Assembly (NCBI RefSeq): GCF_030549615.1
Contig: NZ_CP130832.1
Coordinates: 2,914,001-2,978,000 of the forward strand
Source of the DNA: Stenotrophomonas sp. 610A2
GTDB taxonomy: Bacteria > Pseudomonadota > Gammaproteobacteria > Xanthomonadales > Xanthomonadaceae
Length of the DNA stretch: 64,000 nt
Direction of reading: 5' to 3'
Under the pieces are notes generated by a model that searched no databases, was not told the origin of the DNA, and saw nothing but the letters and a program-made list of their open reading frames with translations. This document shows positions 39,174 through 48,525 of this stretch, piece after piece (position 1 is the first letter of the stretch; each line of letters starts with the position of its first letter). The translations under genes were made by a program, and so were the position numbers.

Positions 39174-39203
39174 GAAAACGGCCGGGTCGCCCCGGCCGTT
39201 TTC
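39174..39203. terminator. Bidirectional terminator after the Oar-like gene
   Basis: A 13-base inverted repeat (GAAAACGGCCGGG and its near complement CCCCGGCCGTTTTC) is flanked on the minus strand by TTTTTAATGG. It lies 25 bases after the receptor stop and upstream of ppnN. Confidence 0.88.
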
Positions 39204-39228
39204 GGTTTACATCCGATCAGTCAGATGA

Positions 39229-42200
39229 TCAGAACTTGTAGCGGAAGCCAATCTGCATCGACCAGCGCGATTCCCAATCGGTCAGGTTGACCTTGGTGAC
39301 CTTGCTTTCGTCGAAGTTGTAGATGTACTTGCCGGTAGCCTGGTCGATACCCGCGAAGGTGGCAGCGCCACGATCGCTGAACGGCGAGGCGTAGCTGACC
39401 TGTCCCCAATCCTTGTTGAGCAGGTTGCCGACGTTCATGATGTCCAACCAGATCTCAGCCTTGTGACCCTTGAAGAAGGTCGGCAGTTCCTGGCTGATGC
39501 GCACATCGAAGGTGTTGACCCATGCGTTGCGCTGGCTGTTACGCGGCGCTGCCTGACCGCCATAACCGGCAAGACCTTCCTGACGATCCAACCACGCAAA
39601 GAACGCATCTTCCATCGCAGCACCGCCGGTGAACTTGACGTCACCACGGCCTGCCGGCACGTAGAACAGGTCGTTGCTGTAACCGTCGCCGTTGGCATCG
39701 TTCAGGAAGCGCCAGCTGTACGGCAGACCCGAACGGCCTTCGTAGAACATCGAGAAGGTCGTGTAGTTGTCACCAAAGAACGCCTTGCGGAACTGCAGGC
39801 TGCCGGTGAAACGGTTCTTGATCTCGTAGTTGGAGGTCGAAGCGACCACGTCGTTCGGGTTGATACCGGCGACGCTGTTCCAGTTGGAGATAGCGCGCGA
39901 GGAGGTCAGCGGGCTGACTTCGGTAGCATCGGTATAGGTGTAACCCAGCGACCAGCCCCAGACGTCCGTCAGCGGCTTGCTCAGGCTGGCAGTGAACTGA
40001 TAGCTACGGCCCTTGTCGGTGTTCTTCAACAGAATCACACCGTCGTTATGCCAGCCAGTTACGTTCTCGTAGCCCGGGATGGTGTCAGCGATAGCGCCAA
40101 CGCCGGTATTGCTGCCTGCACGTACAGTGCTGGTGCTGGGGGCATACGGGTTCACCCAATACATGTCACGGCCGTCCTGACCGCGCACGGCATTGACGTT
40201 GCCCAGATCCAGGCGCTCGAATGCGATCGCGTCCTTGACCTTGGTGTACAGCAACTCAACCGAGCCAACGACGCCATACCACGGCAGCTCATGATCGAAT
40301 GCCAGGTTGGCCTTCCACACTGACGGCTGGGCAATGCCCTTTTCCATCAGGTTGACCATCATGGTGTAGCCCGAAGCCGGCGACGGCACGGTCGGGTTGT
40401 TCGTATCCAGCGAAACCGGCAGGCTCGCCCAGATCGCTTCGCGCTGCGCCTGGGTCATGCCAGCGGTGATGCGCTGGTTGTAGCCGATCAGGCCGAAACC
40501 GCTGTTCTGGTAGGAGTTACCCACCCACACGTTGGCCGCCGCACCCTGGAACAGACCCAGACCGCCACGCAGCTGCGTCGGACGCTCGTTGTCAAAGGTG
40601 TAGTTGAAGCCGAAGCGCGGCTGCACCAGTGCCTTGTCCAGGGTCTGACGGTTGTCGTAACCGTAGATCTCCTGCACCAGCAGGTTGTGCACCGGAACGT
40701 CATCCAGATCCGGAATATCGACGCGCAGGCCGAACATCAGGTTCAGGTTGTAATTGACCGCCCAGGTGTCCTGCACGAACAAGCCGGTGTTGCGATGCTT
40801 GTATTCCATCGCGACCGAATCCATGCCCTTGCCCGGAACCGGCGCATTCAGGTCATACACCCAGTAGTGGCCGTTACGGAAATCATCCAGGTTGGCGAAG
40901 CCGTAGGTGCCCCAGATGTTCTGCGCGTACAGGTTGTAGATTTCGTTGGACTCCCAATCGAAACCGAACTTCAGGGTGTGGTCACCAAGGTACCAGTTGG
41001 CAGCACCATAGGCATTGGTGGTCTTGGTGCTGATTTCGTTGCCATGACGGAATTCGTCGGCACCGGCGTTGAGGTACGGCGGAGCAACTGCCGAGTTGCC
41101 CGGGCCACCACCGATGATGATCTGCGGCAGCTTGGAATAGACGTTGCTCAGCGAGTCATAGGTACGGCGGCCGACCTTGAACTCGGTGGAGAAGTTTTCG
41201 TTCCAGTCGCTGAACAACTGGATGACGTTGGTCTTCACTTCCTTGTTGATGTCGTACCAGCGGCTGCTCAGGCCCAGCGCCGGACCGATAGCGGACATAC
41301 CGTGGCCACCGTAGGAGGTGGAACGGCTGCTGCCGACCAGATTCGGATCAACCTGTTCCAGCTTGGAGAAACGTGCCGAGACGCGGTGGTCGTCGTTGAT
41401 GTTCCAGTCCAGCTTGACGGCGTACTCTTCCACTTCCTGCTTGGTTTCAGCAGGTGCGTCGAGGGTGCCGATATCGACGCCGTAGACGTCTTTTGCAATC
41501 TTCTGTGCTTCAGCGATGAAGGCCGGATCGATGTTTACCACGTTGGTGGCGTTGGAACCAATCGGGCCGTAGGACTGGGCGGCGCGGCTGCGCTCGTACT
41601 TCTCGTAGTTGGCGAAGAAGAACAGCTTGTCCTTGATGATCGGGCCGCCGAAGGTAGCGCCCCAGGTCTTCTCGTCTTCAAAACCGGTGAACTTGGCGTC
41701 GGTGACCGGGTGATCACCCACCATGTCCTTATCACGGTAGGTGCCGTAGACCGAGCCGTGGAACTCATTGGTACCCGACTTCGTCACTGCATCGACCACT
41801 GCGCCGGTAGCGCCGGTGATGGTGGTGTCGTAGTTGGACACGTCGATGTTGATGGCTTCGATGGCATCCATCGAGACCGGCTGACGCATGGTCGGGAAGC
41901 CATTGGATTCCAGGCCGAAGGTGTCGCTGGTGTTGATGCCGTCGATGCGGATGGCGTTGAAACGCGGGTTCTGGCCACCAACGGTCAGCTCGCCACGCGA
42001 CTTGTCGCTCTGGCTGATGCGCGGATCAAGACGCACGTAATCCTGGATGTTGCGGTTGATCGACGGCAGCGCTTCGATCTGCTGCTGCGACACCGAGGTA
42101 CCGGCACCCATCTTGTTCGCGCTGAACACGTCCGAACCACCGCCGACAGCCATGACCTGCACGGCTTCCAGGTTGGTCGCGGCAAGGTCACCGCCCAAGG

Positions 42201-42534
42201 TACCGTTGACGGTATTGGTCTGGCTCAGGCTCAGGTAGACGCCCTCTTCGGTCTTGGTGCCCTCACCGGACTTGTTGATGGTGACGGTGTACGGGCCACC
42301 CACGCGCAGACCGCGTGCGTTGTAACGACCAGACGCATCGGTGGTCGCACGGCTGACCGTGCCCGACTCGACGTGGGTGATGGTGACTTCAGCACCAGCA
42401 ACCGGCTGGCCGCCGTTGTTGGTGACCTGGCCGCCGACGCCGGCAGAGGTGTTCTGTGCGAACGCCGGAGCAGCCGCAAGTGCGACGACAAGACCAAGTG
42501 CAAGCTTGGACATCTTGATACGCGGATGATTCAT
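39229..42534 (-). CDS. Oar-like TonB-dependent receptor with carboxypeptidase-regulatory domain
   Basis: This 1101-residue outer-membrane protein has a signal peptide ending AAAPAFA and an N-terminal CarboxypepD_reg beta-sandwich (about residues 30-105, GGQVTNNGGQPVAGAEVTIT). The plug region contains VDAVTKSGTNEFHGSVYG, characteristic of Oar/OmpA-like receptors, followed by a barrel ending in QIGFRYKF. Oar-type proteins in Xanthomonadaceae and Myxococcus are linked to export or uptake of large substrates and social behaviour; the substrate here is unknown. The ATG at 42534 is preferred; the frame is open to 42657. Confidence 0.93.
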   Translation of the reverse strand: MNHPRIKMSKLALGLVVALAAAPAFAQNTSAGVGGQVTNNGGQPVAGAEVTITHVESGTVSRATTDASGRYNARGLRVGGPYTVTINKSGEGTKTEEGVYLSLSQTNTVNGTLGGDLAATNLEAVQVMAVGGGSDVFSANKMGAGTSVSQQQIEALPSINRNIQDYVRLDPRISQSDKSRGELTVGGQNPRFNAIRIDGINTSDTFGLESNGFPTMRQPVSMDAIEAINIDVSNYDTTITGATGAVVDAVTKSGTNEFHGSVYGTYRDKDMVGDHPVTDAKFTGFEDEKTWGATFGGPIIKDKLFFFANYEKYERSRAAQSYGPIGSNATNVVNIDPAFIAEAQKIAKDVYGVDIGTLDAPAETKQEVEEYAVKLDWNINDDHRVSARFSKLEQVDPNLVGSSRSTSYGGHGMSAIGPALGLSSRWYDINKEVKTNVIQLFSDWNENFSTEFKVGRRTYDSLSNVYSKLPQIIIGGGPGNSAVAPPYLNAGADEFRHGNEISTKTTNAYGAANWYLGDHTLKFGFDWESNEIYNLYAQNIWGTYGFANLDDFRNGHYWVYDLNAPVPGKGMDSVAMEYKHRNTGLFVQDTWAVNYNLNLMFGLRVDIPDLDDVPVHNLLVQEIYGYDNRQTLDKALVQPRFGFNYTFDNERPTQLRGGLGLFQGAAANVWVGNSYQNSGFGLIGYNQRITAGMTQAQREAIWASLPVSLDTNNPTVPSPASGYTMMVNLMEKGIAQPSVWKANLAFDHELPWYGVVGSVELLYTKVKDAIAFERLDLGNVNAVRGQDGRDMYWVNPYAPSTSTVRAGSNTGVGAIADTIPGYENVTGWHNDGVILLKNTDKGRSYQFTASLSKPLTDVWGWSLGYTYTDATEVSPLTSSRAISNWNSVAGINPNDVVASTSNYEIKNRFTGSLQFRKAFFGDNYTTFSMFYEGRSGLPYSWRFLNDANGDGYSNDLFYVPAGRGDVKFTGGAAMEDAFFAWLDRQEGLAGYGGQAAPRNSQRNAWVNTFDVRISQELPTFFKGHKAEIWLDIMNVGNLLNKDWGQVSYASPFSDRGAATFAGIDQATGKYIYNFDESKVTKVNLTDWESRWSMQIGFRYKF

Positions 42535-42753
42535 GGGTGGGTAGCCTCGAAACGAGTTGGCGATTGAAAAAAAGCGCGATCCATCAGCCCCGGGGTCAAC
42601 CGGGCGCCTGATCGTCTTGAATCTTGGGGGTCCCTTCCGAGGCGGTTTCAGCCGCAACGGTTAAGATAAGGTTAACACGGTAATGACAATTTATGACCGC
42701 AAGAAGACAGCCATGTTGCGTTGCCGCAGTTTCCCCTACGGCAGATCAAGCAG

Positions 42754-43347
42754 TTAGCGCATTGACGCCAGATAGGTCCCCAGACCATCCAGCAGCATCT
42801 GTACCGATATTGCGACCAATAGCATACCCATAAGTCGCTCCAAGGCGGTCAAGGCCCGGGCGCCCAGCAGTTTGTACAGAAGGGTTGCCGACATCAGGAT
42901 CGCGGCCGTGCCGCCCCAGGCCAGCAGCAGCGCCAGGCTCCAGTCGCCCAGCCGCTCCGGCTCATTGCTGCCCATCAGCATCACCGCGGCCATGCCGGAA
43001 GGCCCGGCCACCAGCGGGATCGCCATCGGCACGATGAAAGGCTCCCCATCCGGCACCGCGCCCATCAGGCCTTCCGGCCGCGGGAAGATCATGCGGATGC
43101 CGATCAGGAACAGCACGATGCCACCGGCAATGGCGACCGACTCCTGCCGCAGGTGCATCAGCTCCAGTGCGTACTTGCCGCCCCACAGGAAGGCCATCAG
43201 CACGGCCAGCGCGATCAGCAGCTCACGCACCAGCACCACCCGCTGACGGCGGGGCGTCAGTGGCTTAAGTAGGCTAAGGAATACGGGAATATTGCCCAGC
43301 GGGTCCAGGATCAGAAACAGCAGCAGGGCCGCCGAAAGGATCGTCAC
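42754..43347 (-). CDS. MarC/YhgN family inner-membrane protein
   Basis: This 197-residue protein with six hydrophobic helices has the MarC motif LILDPLGNIPVFLSLLK near the N-terminus and an internal repeat-like block with DPEG-type loops. The GTG at 43347 overlaps the SDR stop by 4 bases (GTGA) and gives exactly the length of E. coli YhgN, so it is preferred over the ATG at 43377. The transported substrate of MarC proteins is not established. It is the last gene of the grxD-SDR-marC unit. Confidence 0.88.
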   Translation of the reverse strand: MTILSAALLLFLILDPLGNIPVFLSLLKPLTPRRQRVVLVRELLIALAVLMAFLWGGKYALELMHLRQESVAIAGGIVLFLIGIRMIFPRPEGLMGAVPDGEPFIVPMAIPLVAGPSGMAAVMLMGSNEPERLGDWSLALLLAWGGTAAILMSATLLYKLLGARALTALERLMGMLLVAISVQMLLDGLGTYLASMR

Positions 43348-44087
43348 GGAGCCAGATCCAGCACCTTTCCACGCCATTGCACGCCACTGGCGGCGAGCAC
43401 CTGCACGCAGGCGGCGGCGTAACTGGCCGGATCAACCGGCGCGGCATCTTCCTCATGGGTATAGGCGCGTGCCCGCAAACCGGTACGCATCGGCCCCGGC
43501 TGCAGCCCCGATACGCGGACCGGGCCATTCTGCAGCTCGTGGTGCAGGCTCTCGATCAGCCCGCGCAGCCCGTACTGGGCCACCCCGTAGCCGCCCCAAT
43601 ACGCCTGGCCAACCCGCCGCGGATCATCCAGTGCAAACACCACGGCAGCATCGCGCTGTTGCCGCAGCAGCGGCAGGCAGGCCTGGGTCAACCAGGCACG
43701 CGCGGTCAGGTTGACGTGAATGGCACGGGCGAAGGCCGCAGGATCAGCGCTGACGAACGGGGTCAGCCCGGCAAAGTCGGCCGCACAATGCAGCACGCCA
43801 TCCAGCCGCCCTACTTCAGATGCCAAGCGCTCAGCCAAGGCTGCGTAGTCATCCGGGCTGGCACCCTCAAGATCCAACGGATACAGCAGTGGCTCGGGGC
43901 CCAGCTGTGCCGCGCTGTCGTAGACCCGATTGAGCTTGGCCACCTTGCGGCCCAGCATCACAACCGTCGCCCCGGCTTCGGTGCAGGCCCGGGTCGCCGC
44001 TGCGCCCAAACCGCCGGCCGCGCCCGCTATGAGAATTACCCGACCGGCAAGATCGGCGCCCTCGCTCCCCCGAGGTTGGGCACTCAC
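43344..44087 (-). CDS. SDR-fold protein (YciK-like) lacking the catalytic Ser and Lys
   Basis: This 247-residue short-chain dehydrogenase/reductase fold has an intact nucleotide-binding motif GAAGGLG and LHCAADF in place of NNAG. At the active site the Ser position falls in VFALDDPRRVG, with no Ser, and the YxxxK motif reads YGVAQ, so Lys is replaced by Gln. It may bind NAD(P) without normal oxidoreductase activity. It overlaps grxD (ATGA) upstream and marC (GTGA) downstream. Confidence 0.85.
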   Translation of the reverse strand: MSAQPRGSEGADLAGRVILIAGAAGGLGAAATRACTEAGATVVMLGRKVAKLNRVYDSAAQLGPEPLLYPLDLEGASPDDYAALAERLASEVGRLDGVLHCAADFAGLTPFVSADPAAFARAIHVNLTARAWLTQACLPLLRQQRDAAVVFALDDPRRVGQAYWGGYGVAQYGLRGLIESLHHELQNGPVRVSGLQPGPMRTGLRARAYTHEEDAAPVDPASYAAACVQVLAASGVQWRGKVLDLAP

Positions 44088-44404
44088 GCTTGCCCGGCCT
44101 CGGCAACAATACGCTTCAGCTCACCGGACTCCAGCAGCTCCAGGATGATGTCGCAGCCGCCAATCAGCTCGCCGTGCATGAAAAACTGCGGAAAGGTCGC
44201 CAGATTCGAGTAGCGCGCCAGATTGGCCCGCACTTCCGGGAACTCCAGCAGATTGACGGTACGCAGGTTGATCGCACCGGCAGCCAGCAAGGCCTGTACC
44301 GCGCGGCTGGAAAAGCCGCACATCGGGTACTGCGGCGTACCCTTCATGAACAGGACGAGGGGGTGTTGCTCCACCTCAGCCTGGATTTGTTCCATCACCG
44401 GCAT
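44084..44404 (-). CDS. grxD: Monothiol glutaredoxin
   Basis: This 106-residue CGFS-type glutaredoxin, which carries and delivers [2Fe-2S] clusters, has motifs VLFMKGTPQYPMCGFSSRAVQ, TFPQFF and GGCDII. The ATG at 44404 (MPVMEQIQAEV) has GGGAG upstream. It is the first gene of the grxD-SDR-marC unit and is divergent from sodB, pairing two iron/oxidative-stress genes at one intergenic region. Confidence 0.97.
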   Translation of the reverse strand: MPVMEQIQAEVEQHPLVLFMKGTPQYPMCGFSSRAVQALLAAGAINLRTVNLLEFPEVRANLARYSNLATFPQFFMHGELIGGCDIILELLESGELKRIVAEAGQA

Positions 44405-44521
44405 TCGAATTCTCCCTACTGCGAAAGAACGGCCCGTCCTGGTCGGATAGACTTTCCCGTGGTTGACCATTGTAAGCCGAGCCGGCCAACTCCCGGCGCC
44501 CTGCCCCGAAAAGAATCTCCG

Positions 44522-45100
44522 ATGCCCGTCCAACTTCCTGAACTGCCCTACGCCCGTACCGCGCTGCAACCGCATATCTCAGCCGAAACCCTGGACCTGC
44601 ATCACGGCAGGCACCACCGCGGCTACGTGGATACGGTCAACGCACGGATTGCCGGCACCGAGCTGGACGCCTTGCCGCTGGAAGATATCGTGCGCAACAG
44701 CCAGGGCAGCCTGTTCCAGGCCGCGGCGCAGGCCTGGAACCACGACTTTTTCTGGCAATGCCTGCACCCACGCGCAGGCGGCGACCCGCACGGAGCGTTG
44801 GCCGAGCACATCAATCGCCAGTTTGGCGACGTGCACAGACTGCGCGAGGAGTTCACCCGCGCGGCTTTGAGCATGTTCGGTTCGGGCTGGATCTGGCTGG
44901 TACAGCACCCGGACGGGAAGCTGGCCATCGTCAGCACCCGCAACGCCAACACCCCGTTGACCGGCGACAGCACGCCGCTGCTGGTCTGCGATGTATGGGA
45001 ACACGCGTATTACCTGGACTACCAGAATGACCGCGCGCGTTTTCTGCAGGCGTTCTGGAAACTGGTGAACTGGGATTTTGTCGGGGCGCAGCTGCGCTGA
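44522..45100 (+). CDS. sodB: Iron superoxide dismutase
   Basis: This 192-residue enzyme dismutates superoxide. Metal ligands are visible: His in DLHHGRHH, His in AWNHDFFW, and Asp and His in DVWEHAYYLDY. Gln in FQAAAQAWNH is at the position typical of Fe rather than Mn enzymes. The signature GSGWIWLVQHPDGKL is also present. The ATG at 44522 gives the usual start MPVQLPELPY. Confidence 0.93.
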   Translation: MPVQLPELPYARTALQPHISAETLDLHHGRHHRGYVDTVNARIAGTELDALPLEDIVRNSQGSLFQAAAQAWNHDFFWQCLHPRAGGDPHGALAEHINRQFGDVHRLREEFTRAALSMFGSGWIWLVQHPDGKLAIVSTRNANTPLTGDSTPLLVCDVWEHAYYLDYQNDRARFLQAFWKLVNWDFVGAQLR

Positions 45101-45238
45101 GAGCCAATGCTGGCGCGAACATGTTCGGCCGCAACTGGACACATCCAGTGCTTCGGCTTCGGCTCTAAGCCGTCAATCCCGCGCAGGCGGGAATGACGAT
45201 CTGGAAGTTTTCCGAGAGAGCCAGAAGCATCACCCACC

Positions 45239-45574
45239 TCACTCGTGCGCAGCCACCGCATCCAGCACCCGCGCCGAGTACACCAGCGCCGCGCCGGCAT
45301 TCAGCGCCACAGCCACACCCAGCGCCTCGGCAATCTCCTCGCGGCTGGCGCCCTGTTTCAAGGCAGCGTCCACATGGGTGGTGATGCAACCATCGCAGCG
45401 CGTGGTCACTGCCACCGCCAACGCGATGAGCTCGCGGGTCTTGGCGTCCAGGTGGTTGGTCTGCGCACCCGCGCCACTCAAGGTGATATAGCCCTTGAGC
45501 GTGTCCGGCGAGAGCTTGCCGAGCTCGCCAATACGGCCCTTCAATTCACGCCGGTAGTCATTCCAGTCGAGCAT
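45239..45574 (-). CDS. Carboxymuconolactone decarboxylase / AhpD-like protein
   Basis: This 111-residue all-helical protein has the AhpD core: RELIALAVAVTTRCDGCITTHVDAALKQGAS. The CxxC pair (CDGC) and the downstream His are the redox-active residues of AhpD-type alkylhydroperoxidase proteins, so a thiol-redox role is more likely than aromatic degradation. It is monocistronic, between sodB and purK. Confidence 0.9.
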   Translation of the reverse strand: MLDWNDYRRELKGRIGELGKLSPDTLKGYITLSGAGAQTNHLDAKTRELIALAVAVTTRCDGCITTHVDAALKQGASREEIAEALGVAVALNAGAALVYSARVLDAVAAHE

Positions 45575-45619
45575 GGCGGGTTCTCCAGTTGGGATTGGAG
45601 AACCCTACTCCGGCAATGA

Positions 45620-46777
45620 TTAGTTCGCCGTCACGCGGCGGCGCAGGGTTTCCACCACCGGTGCCACCTGCTGCTGGCGACCCAAGGCCTCGCCAACGCG
45701 CTGCAATGCATCGGCCAGCGCGGCAGGAGCATCGTCGCGCAGGTTGGCGTGACCGACCTTGCGGCCCTCGCGGGCCTGCTTGCCGTAGTCATGCCAATGA
45801 CCGGCGGGCTCGGCGAGAACCGCTTTGGCGTCGGGCATCTGCCCCAGCCAGTTCAGCATGCAGGCGTGGCCCAGCATGCGGGTATCGCCCAAGGGCAAGC
45901 CAAGCACGGCACGGATGTGGTTTTCGAACTGCGAGGTCTCGGCGCCGTCGCTGGTCCAATGGCCGGAGTTGTGTACGCGCGGGGCCATTTCGTTGGCCAG
46001 CAAGGCATCACCGCGGCAGAACAGCTCCAGCGCGAATACGCCAACGTAGTCCAGACGCTCAGCAACACGGCGCGCATAGGCAATCGCGGTTGCCTGCTGC
46101 TCGTCAGACAACGAAGCCGGCGCCAGACTGGCCGACAGCACCCCATCCACATGCCAGTTGGTGGTCAGCGGCCAGGCGCGGAACTCGCCATCGCGGCCGC
46201 GCACTGCAACCACGCTGACTTCGCGCTCGAACGCCACAAAACCTTCGAGTATCAGCCCGGTCTTGTCGACCTGCGCGCCCAGCGCCTGCCAGGCAGCATC
46301 GATATCGGATGTTTCGCGGATGCGGAACTGGCCCTTGCCGTCGTAGCCCAGCCGCCGCGTCTTGAGGATGCATGGCATGCCGAATTCGGCAGCCTTGGCG
46401 GCCAGTTCATCGCGGCTGCGGATATCGGCAAAGGCCGGCAGCGCGATGCCCAGTTCCTGGAAAAGGGTCTTCTCGCTGAGCCGATCCTGCGCTACCGCCA
46501 GGGCGGCCGGATTCGGGAATACCGGCTTGCGCTCGGCCAGCCAATGCGCGCTGGCAGCAGGCACATTTTCGAAATCGAAGGTAATGACGTCGACCTTGGC
46601 GGCAAACGCAGCCAGCGCCTCGGTGTCATCGAAGTTGCCCACCTGCAACGGCGCCACGTGCCCTGCACAGGCATCGGCAGCCGGATCGAACACCACGAAA
46701 CGCAGGCCCAGCGGAGCTCCCGCCAGCGCCATCATGCGGGCCAGCTGCCCGCCACCGAGAATGCCAACCGTGATCAT
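45620..46777 (-). CDS. purK: N5-carboxyaminoimidazole ribonucleotide synthase
   Basis: This 385-residue ATP-grasp enzyme converts AIR, ATP and bicarbonate to N5-CAIR. It starts with the nucleotide-binding [12 protein letters not shown] and has [25 protein letters not shown] and [13 protein letters not shown]. It overlaps purE by 4 bases (ATGA) and is translated with it. Confidence 0.97.
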   Translation of the reverse strand: MITVGILGGGQLARMMALAGAPLGLRFVVFDPAADACAGHVAPLQVGNFDDTEALAAFAAKVDVITFDFENVPAASAHWLAERKPVFPNPAALAVAQDRLSEKTLFQELGIALPAFADIRSRDELAAKAAEFGMPCILKTRRLGYDGKGQFRIRETSDIDAAWQALGAQVDKTGLILEGFVAFEREVSVVAVRGRDGEFRAWPLTTNWHVDGVLSASLAPASLSDEQQATAIAYARRVAERLDYVGVFALELFCRGDALLANEMAPRVHNSGHWTSDGAETSQFENHIRAVLGLPLGDTRMLGHACMLNWLGQMPDAKAVLAEPAGHWHDYGKQAREGRKVGHANLRDDAPAALADALQRVGEALGRQQQVAPVVETLRRRVTAN

Positions 46778-47277
46778 TGGCGCGGATCGTCCGCAGCCAT
46801 CACATCTTCGGTCTGGCGGGCGCGGAAGGCTTCCAGCGCAACACCGATCTGCGGCTGCTCGGCCGCCAGCATGGCTGCGGCGAACAGGGCCGCATTGGAT
46901 GCACCCGCATTGCCGATGGCAAAGGTTGCCACCGGGATACCGGCCGGCATCTGCACGATCGACAGCAGCGAGTCCATGCCGTTGAGCGCCTTGGACTGCA
47001 CCGGTACGCCCAGCACCGGCACCGCGGTCTTGGCGGCCAGCATGCCCGGCAGATGGGCCGCGCCGCCTGCTCCACCGATGATTGCGCGCAGACCACGCGG
47101 GCCGGCCTGCTCGGCATAGCTGAACAACACATCCGGGGTCCGGTGCGCTGAAACTACCTTCACTTCATACGGAACGCCCAAAGCATCAAGCTTCTGGGCG
47201 GCGTGCTGCATGGTTTCCCAGTCTGAGCGGGAACCCATCACGATGCCGACTAGCGGCGCGGGGTGGTTGGGGGTCAT
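46774..47277 (-). CDS. purE: N5-carboxyaminoimidazole ribonucleotide mutase
   Basis: This 167-residue class I PurE converts N5-CAIR to CAIR in de novo purine synthesis. It has [23 protein letters not shown] and [14 protein letters not shown], the active-site loops. It is the first gene of purEK, divergent from the Trm112-like gene. Confidence 0.97.
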   Translation of the reverse strand: MTPNHPAPLVGIVMGSRSDWETMQHAAQKLDALGVPYEVKVVSAHRTPDVLFSYAEQAGPRGLRAIIGGAGGAAHLPGMLAAKTAVPVLGVPVQSKALNGMDSLLSIVQMPAGIPVATFAIGNAGASNAALFAAAMLAAEQPQIGVALEAFRARQTEDVMAADDPRQ

Positions 47278-47336
47278 TGGCCGTCACCTGCTGCAAAGAC
47301 GTATTCTAGCCGTCTTCCCAGCAAGACCACGAACTG

Positions 47337-47606
47337 ATGGACCGCAAACTGCTCGACCTGCTCGTCTCCCCCGATACCCGCCAACCGCTGTTCCTGCTGG
47401 AAAGCGCTGGCCTGGAAGCCCTCAACCGCGCCATCGGCAGCGGCAGCGTGACCCGCGCCGACGGTAGCCCACAGGCCCAGCCGCTGCGCGAAGCCTTGGT
47501 CACCGGCGACCGCAAGCAGATCTTCCGCGTCGATGACGGCATCCCGGTGCTGCTGGCCGATGAAGCCATCGCCACCGCCCAGATCACCGACTTCCCGGCC
47601 AAATAA
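47337..47606 (+). CDS. Trm112/YcaR-like small protein without zinc cysteines
   Basis: This 89-residue protein starts MDRKLLDLLVSPDTRQPLFLL and ends FRVDDGIPVLLADEA, the Trm112/YcaR framework. The usual CPxC metal site reads SPDT, and there is an insert of about 30 residues before the DGIPVLL strand. No Cys is left in the protein. The stop overlaps the nadC start by one base (TAATG). It could be a small partner protein; function unknown. Confidence 0.85.
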   Translation: MDRKLLDLLVSPDTRQPLFLLESAGLEALNRAIGSGSVTRADGSPQAQPLREALVTGDRKQIFRVDDGIPVLLADEAIATAQITDFPAK

Positions 47607-48463
47607 TGCTGCCGCACCCGCCGCTGGCCCCGCCGCAGGAACAGATTGACGCCGATGTCACCCGCGCCCTGGCCGAGGACATCGGCAGCGGCGATGTCAC
47701 CGCCGCGCTGTTGCCCGATGCCGCCGACGTTGCCTACCTGCTGTGCAAGCAGGATGCGGTGATCGCCGGCCGCCCCTGGTTCGACGCCACCCATCGTGCA
47801 CTGGACCCACAGGTCCGGATCGATTGGCGGGTACTGGAAGGCGACCACGTCAGCGCCGGCACGGTGCTGGCAACCCTGAGCGGGCGCAGCCGCAGCCTGG
47901 TCAGCGCCGAGCGCACCTCGCTCAACTTCCTGCAGACCCTGTCCGGCACCGCCACCATCACCGCGCGCTACGTCGCGGCGGTGGCAGGTACCAAGGCACG
48001 CATCCTCGACACCCGCAAGACCCTGCCCGGCCTGCGCCTGGCGCAGAAGTACGCGGTGCGCTGCGGCGGCGGCGACAACCATCGCATCGGCCTGTTCGAT
48101 ACGGTGATGCTGAAGGAAAACCACATCCGCGCCGCCGGCTCCTTGACCGCTGCCGTACACGCCGCCCGCGCCCAGCAACCGCAGTTGCCACTGGTAGTCG
48201 AGGTGGAAGACCTGCAGCAGCTGCAGGAAGCTCTGGCGGTCGGTTGCGAACGCATCCTGATCGACGACTTCAGCGCAGCGATGCGCCGCGATGCCGTGCG
48301 CACCACCGCCGGGCGGATTCCGCTGGAAGTCTCCGGCAGCGTCGACATGACCACCTTGCGCGCCATCGCCGAAGACGGCGTGGACTGCATTTCCATTGGC
48401 GGCCTGACCAAGCACGTGCTGGCCATCGATCTGTCATTGAAGCTGGGCCCACCGCCGGGTTGA
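47606..48463 (+). CDS. nadC: Nicotinate-nucleotide pyrophosphorylase (carboxylating)
   Basis: This 285-residue quinolinate phosphoribosyltransferase makes nicotinate mononucleotide in NAD synthesis. It has EDIGSGDVTAALLP, SAERTSLNFLQTLSGTAT, LDTRKTLPGLR, KYAVRCGGGDNHR and LKENHIRAAG, all conserved active-site segments. It is coupled to the Trm112-like gene by a one-base overlap. Confidence 0.97.
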   Translation: MLPHPPLAPPQEQIDADVTRALAEDIGSGDVTAALLPDAADVAYLLCKQDAVIAGRPWFDATHRALDPQVRIDWRVLEGDHVSAGTVLATLSGRSRSLVSAERTSLNFLQTLSGTATITARYVAAVAGTKARILDTRKTLPGLRLAQKYAVRCGGGDNHRIGLFDTVMLKENHIRAAGSLTAAVHAARAQQPQLPLVVEVEDLQQLQEALAVGCERILIDDFSAAMRRDAVRTTAGRIPLEVSGSVDMTTLRAIAEDGVDCISIGGLTKHVLAIDLSLKLGPPPG

Positions 48464-48525
48464 CTCACGGTACGCACACGTTGCCGGCTGCGACACTTCC
48501 CCCAACATCCTTAGCGGAGCCTGCT

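Noticed and set aside
40687..42567. Long plus-strand frame opposite the Oar-like receptor
   Set aside because: It is antisense to a full-length receptor gene with good motifs; composition is biased and no domain is recognisable.
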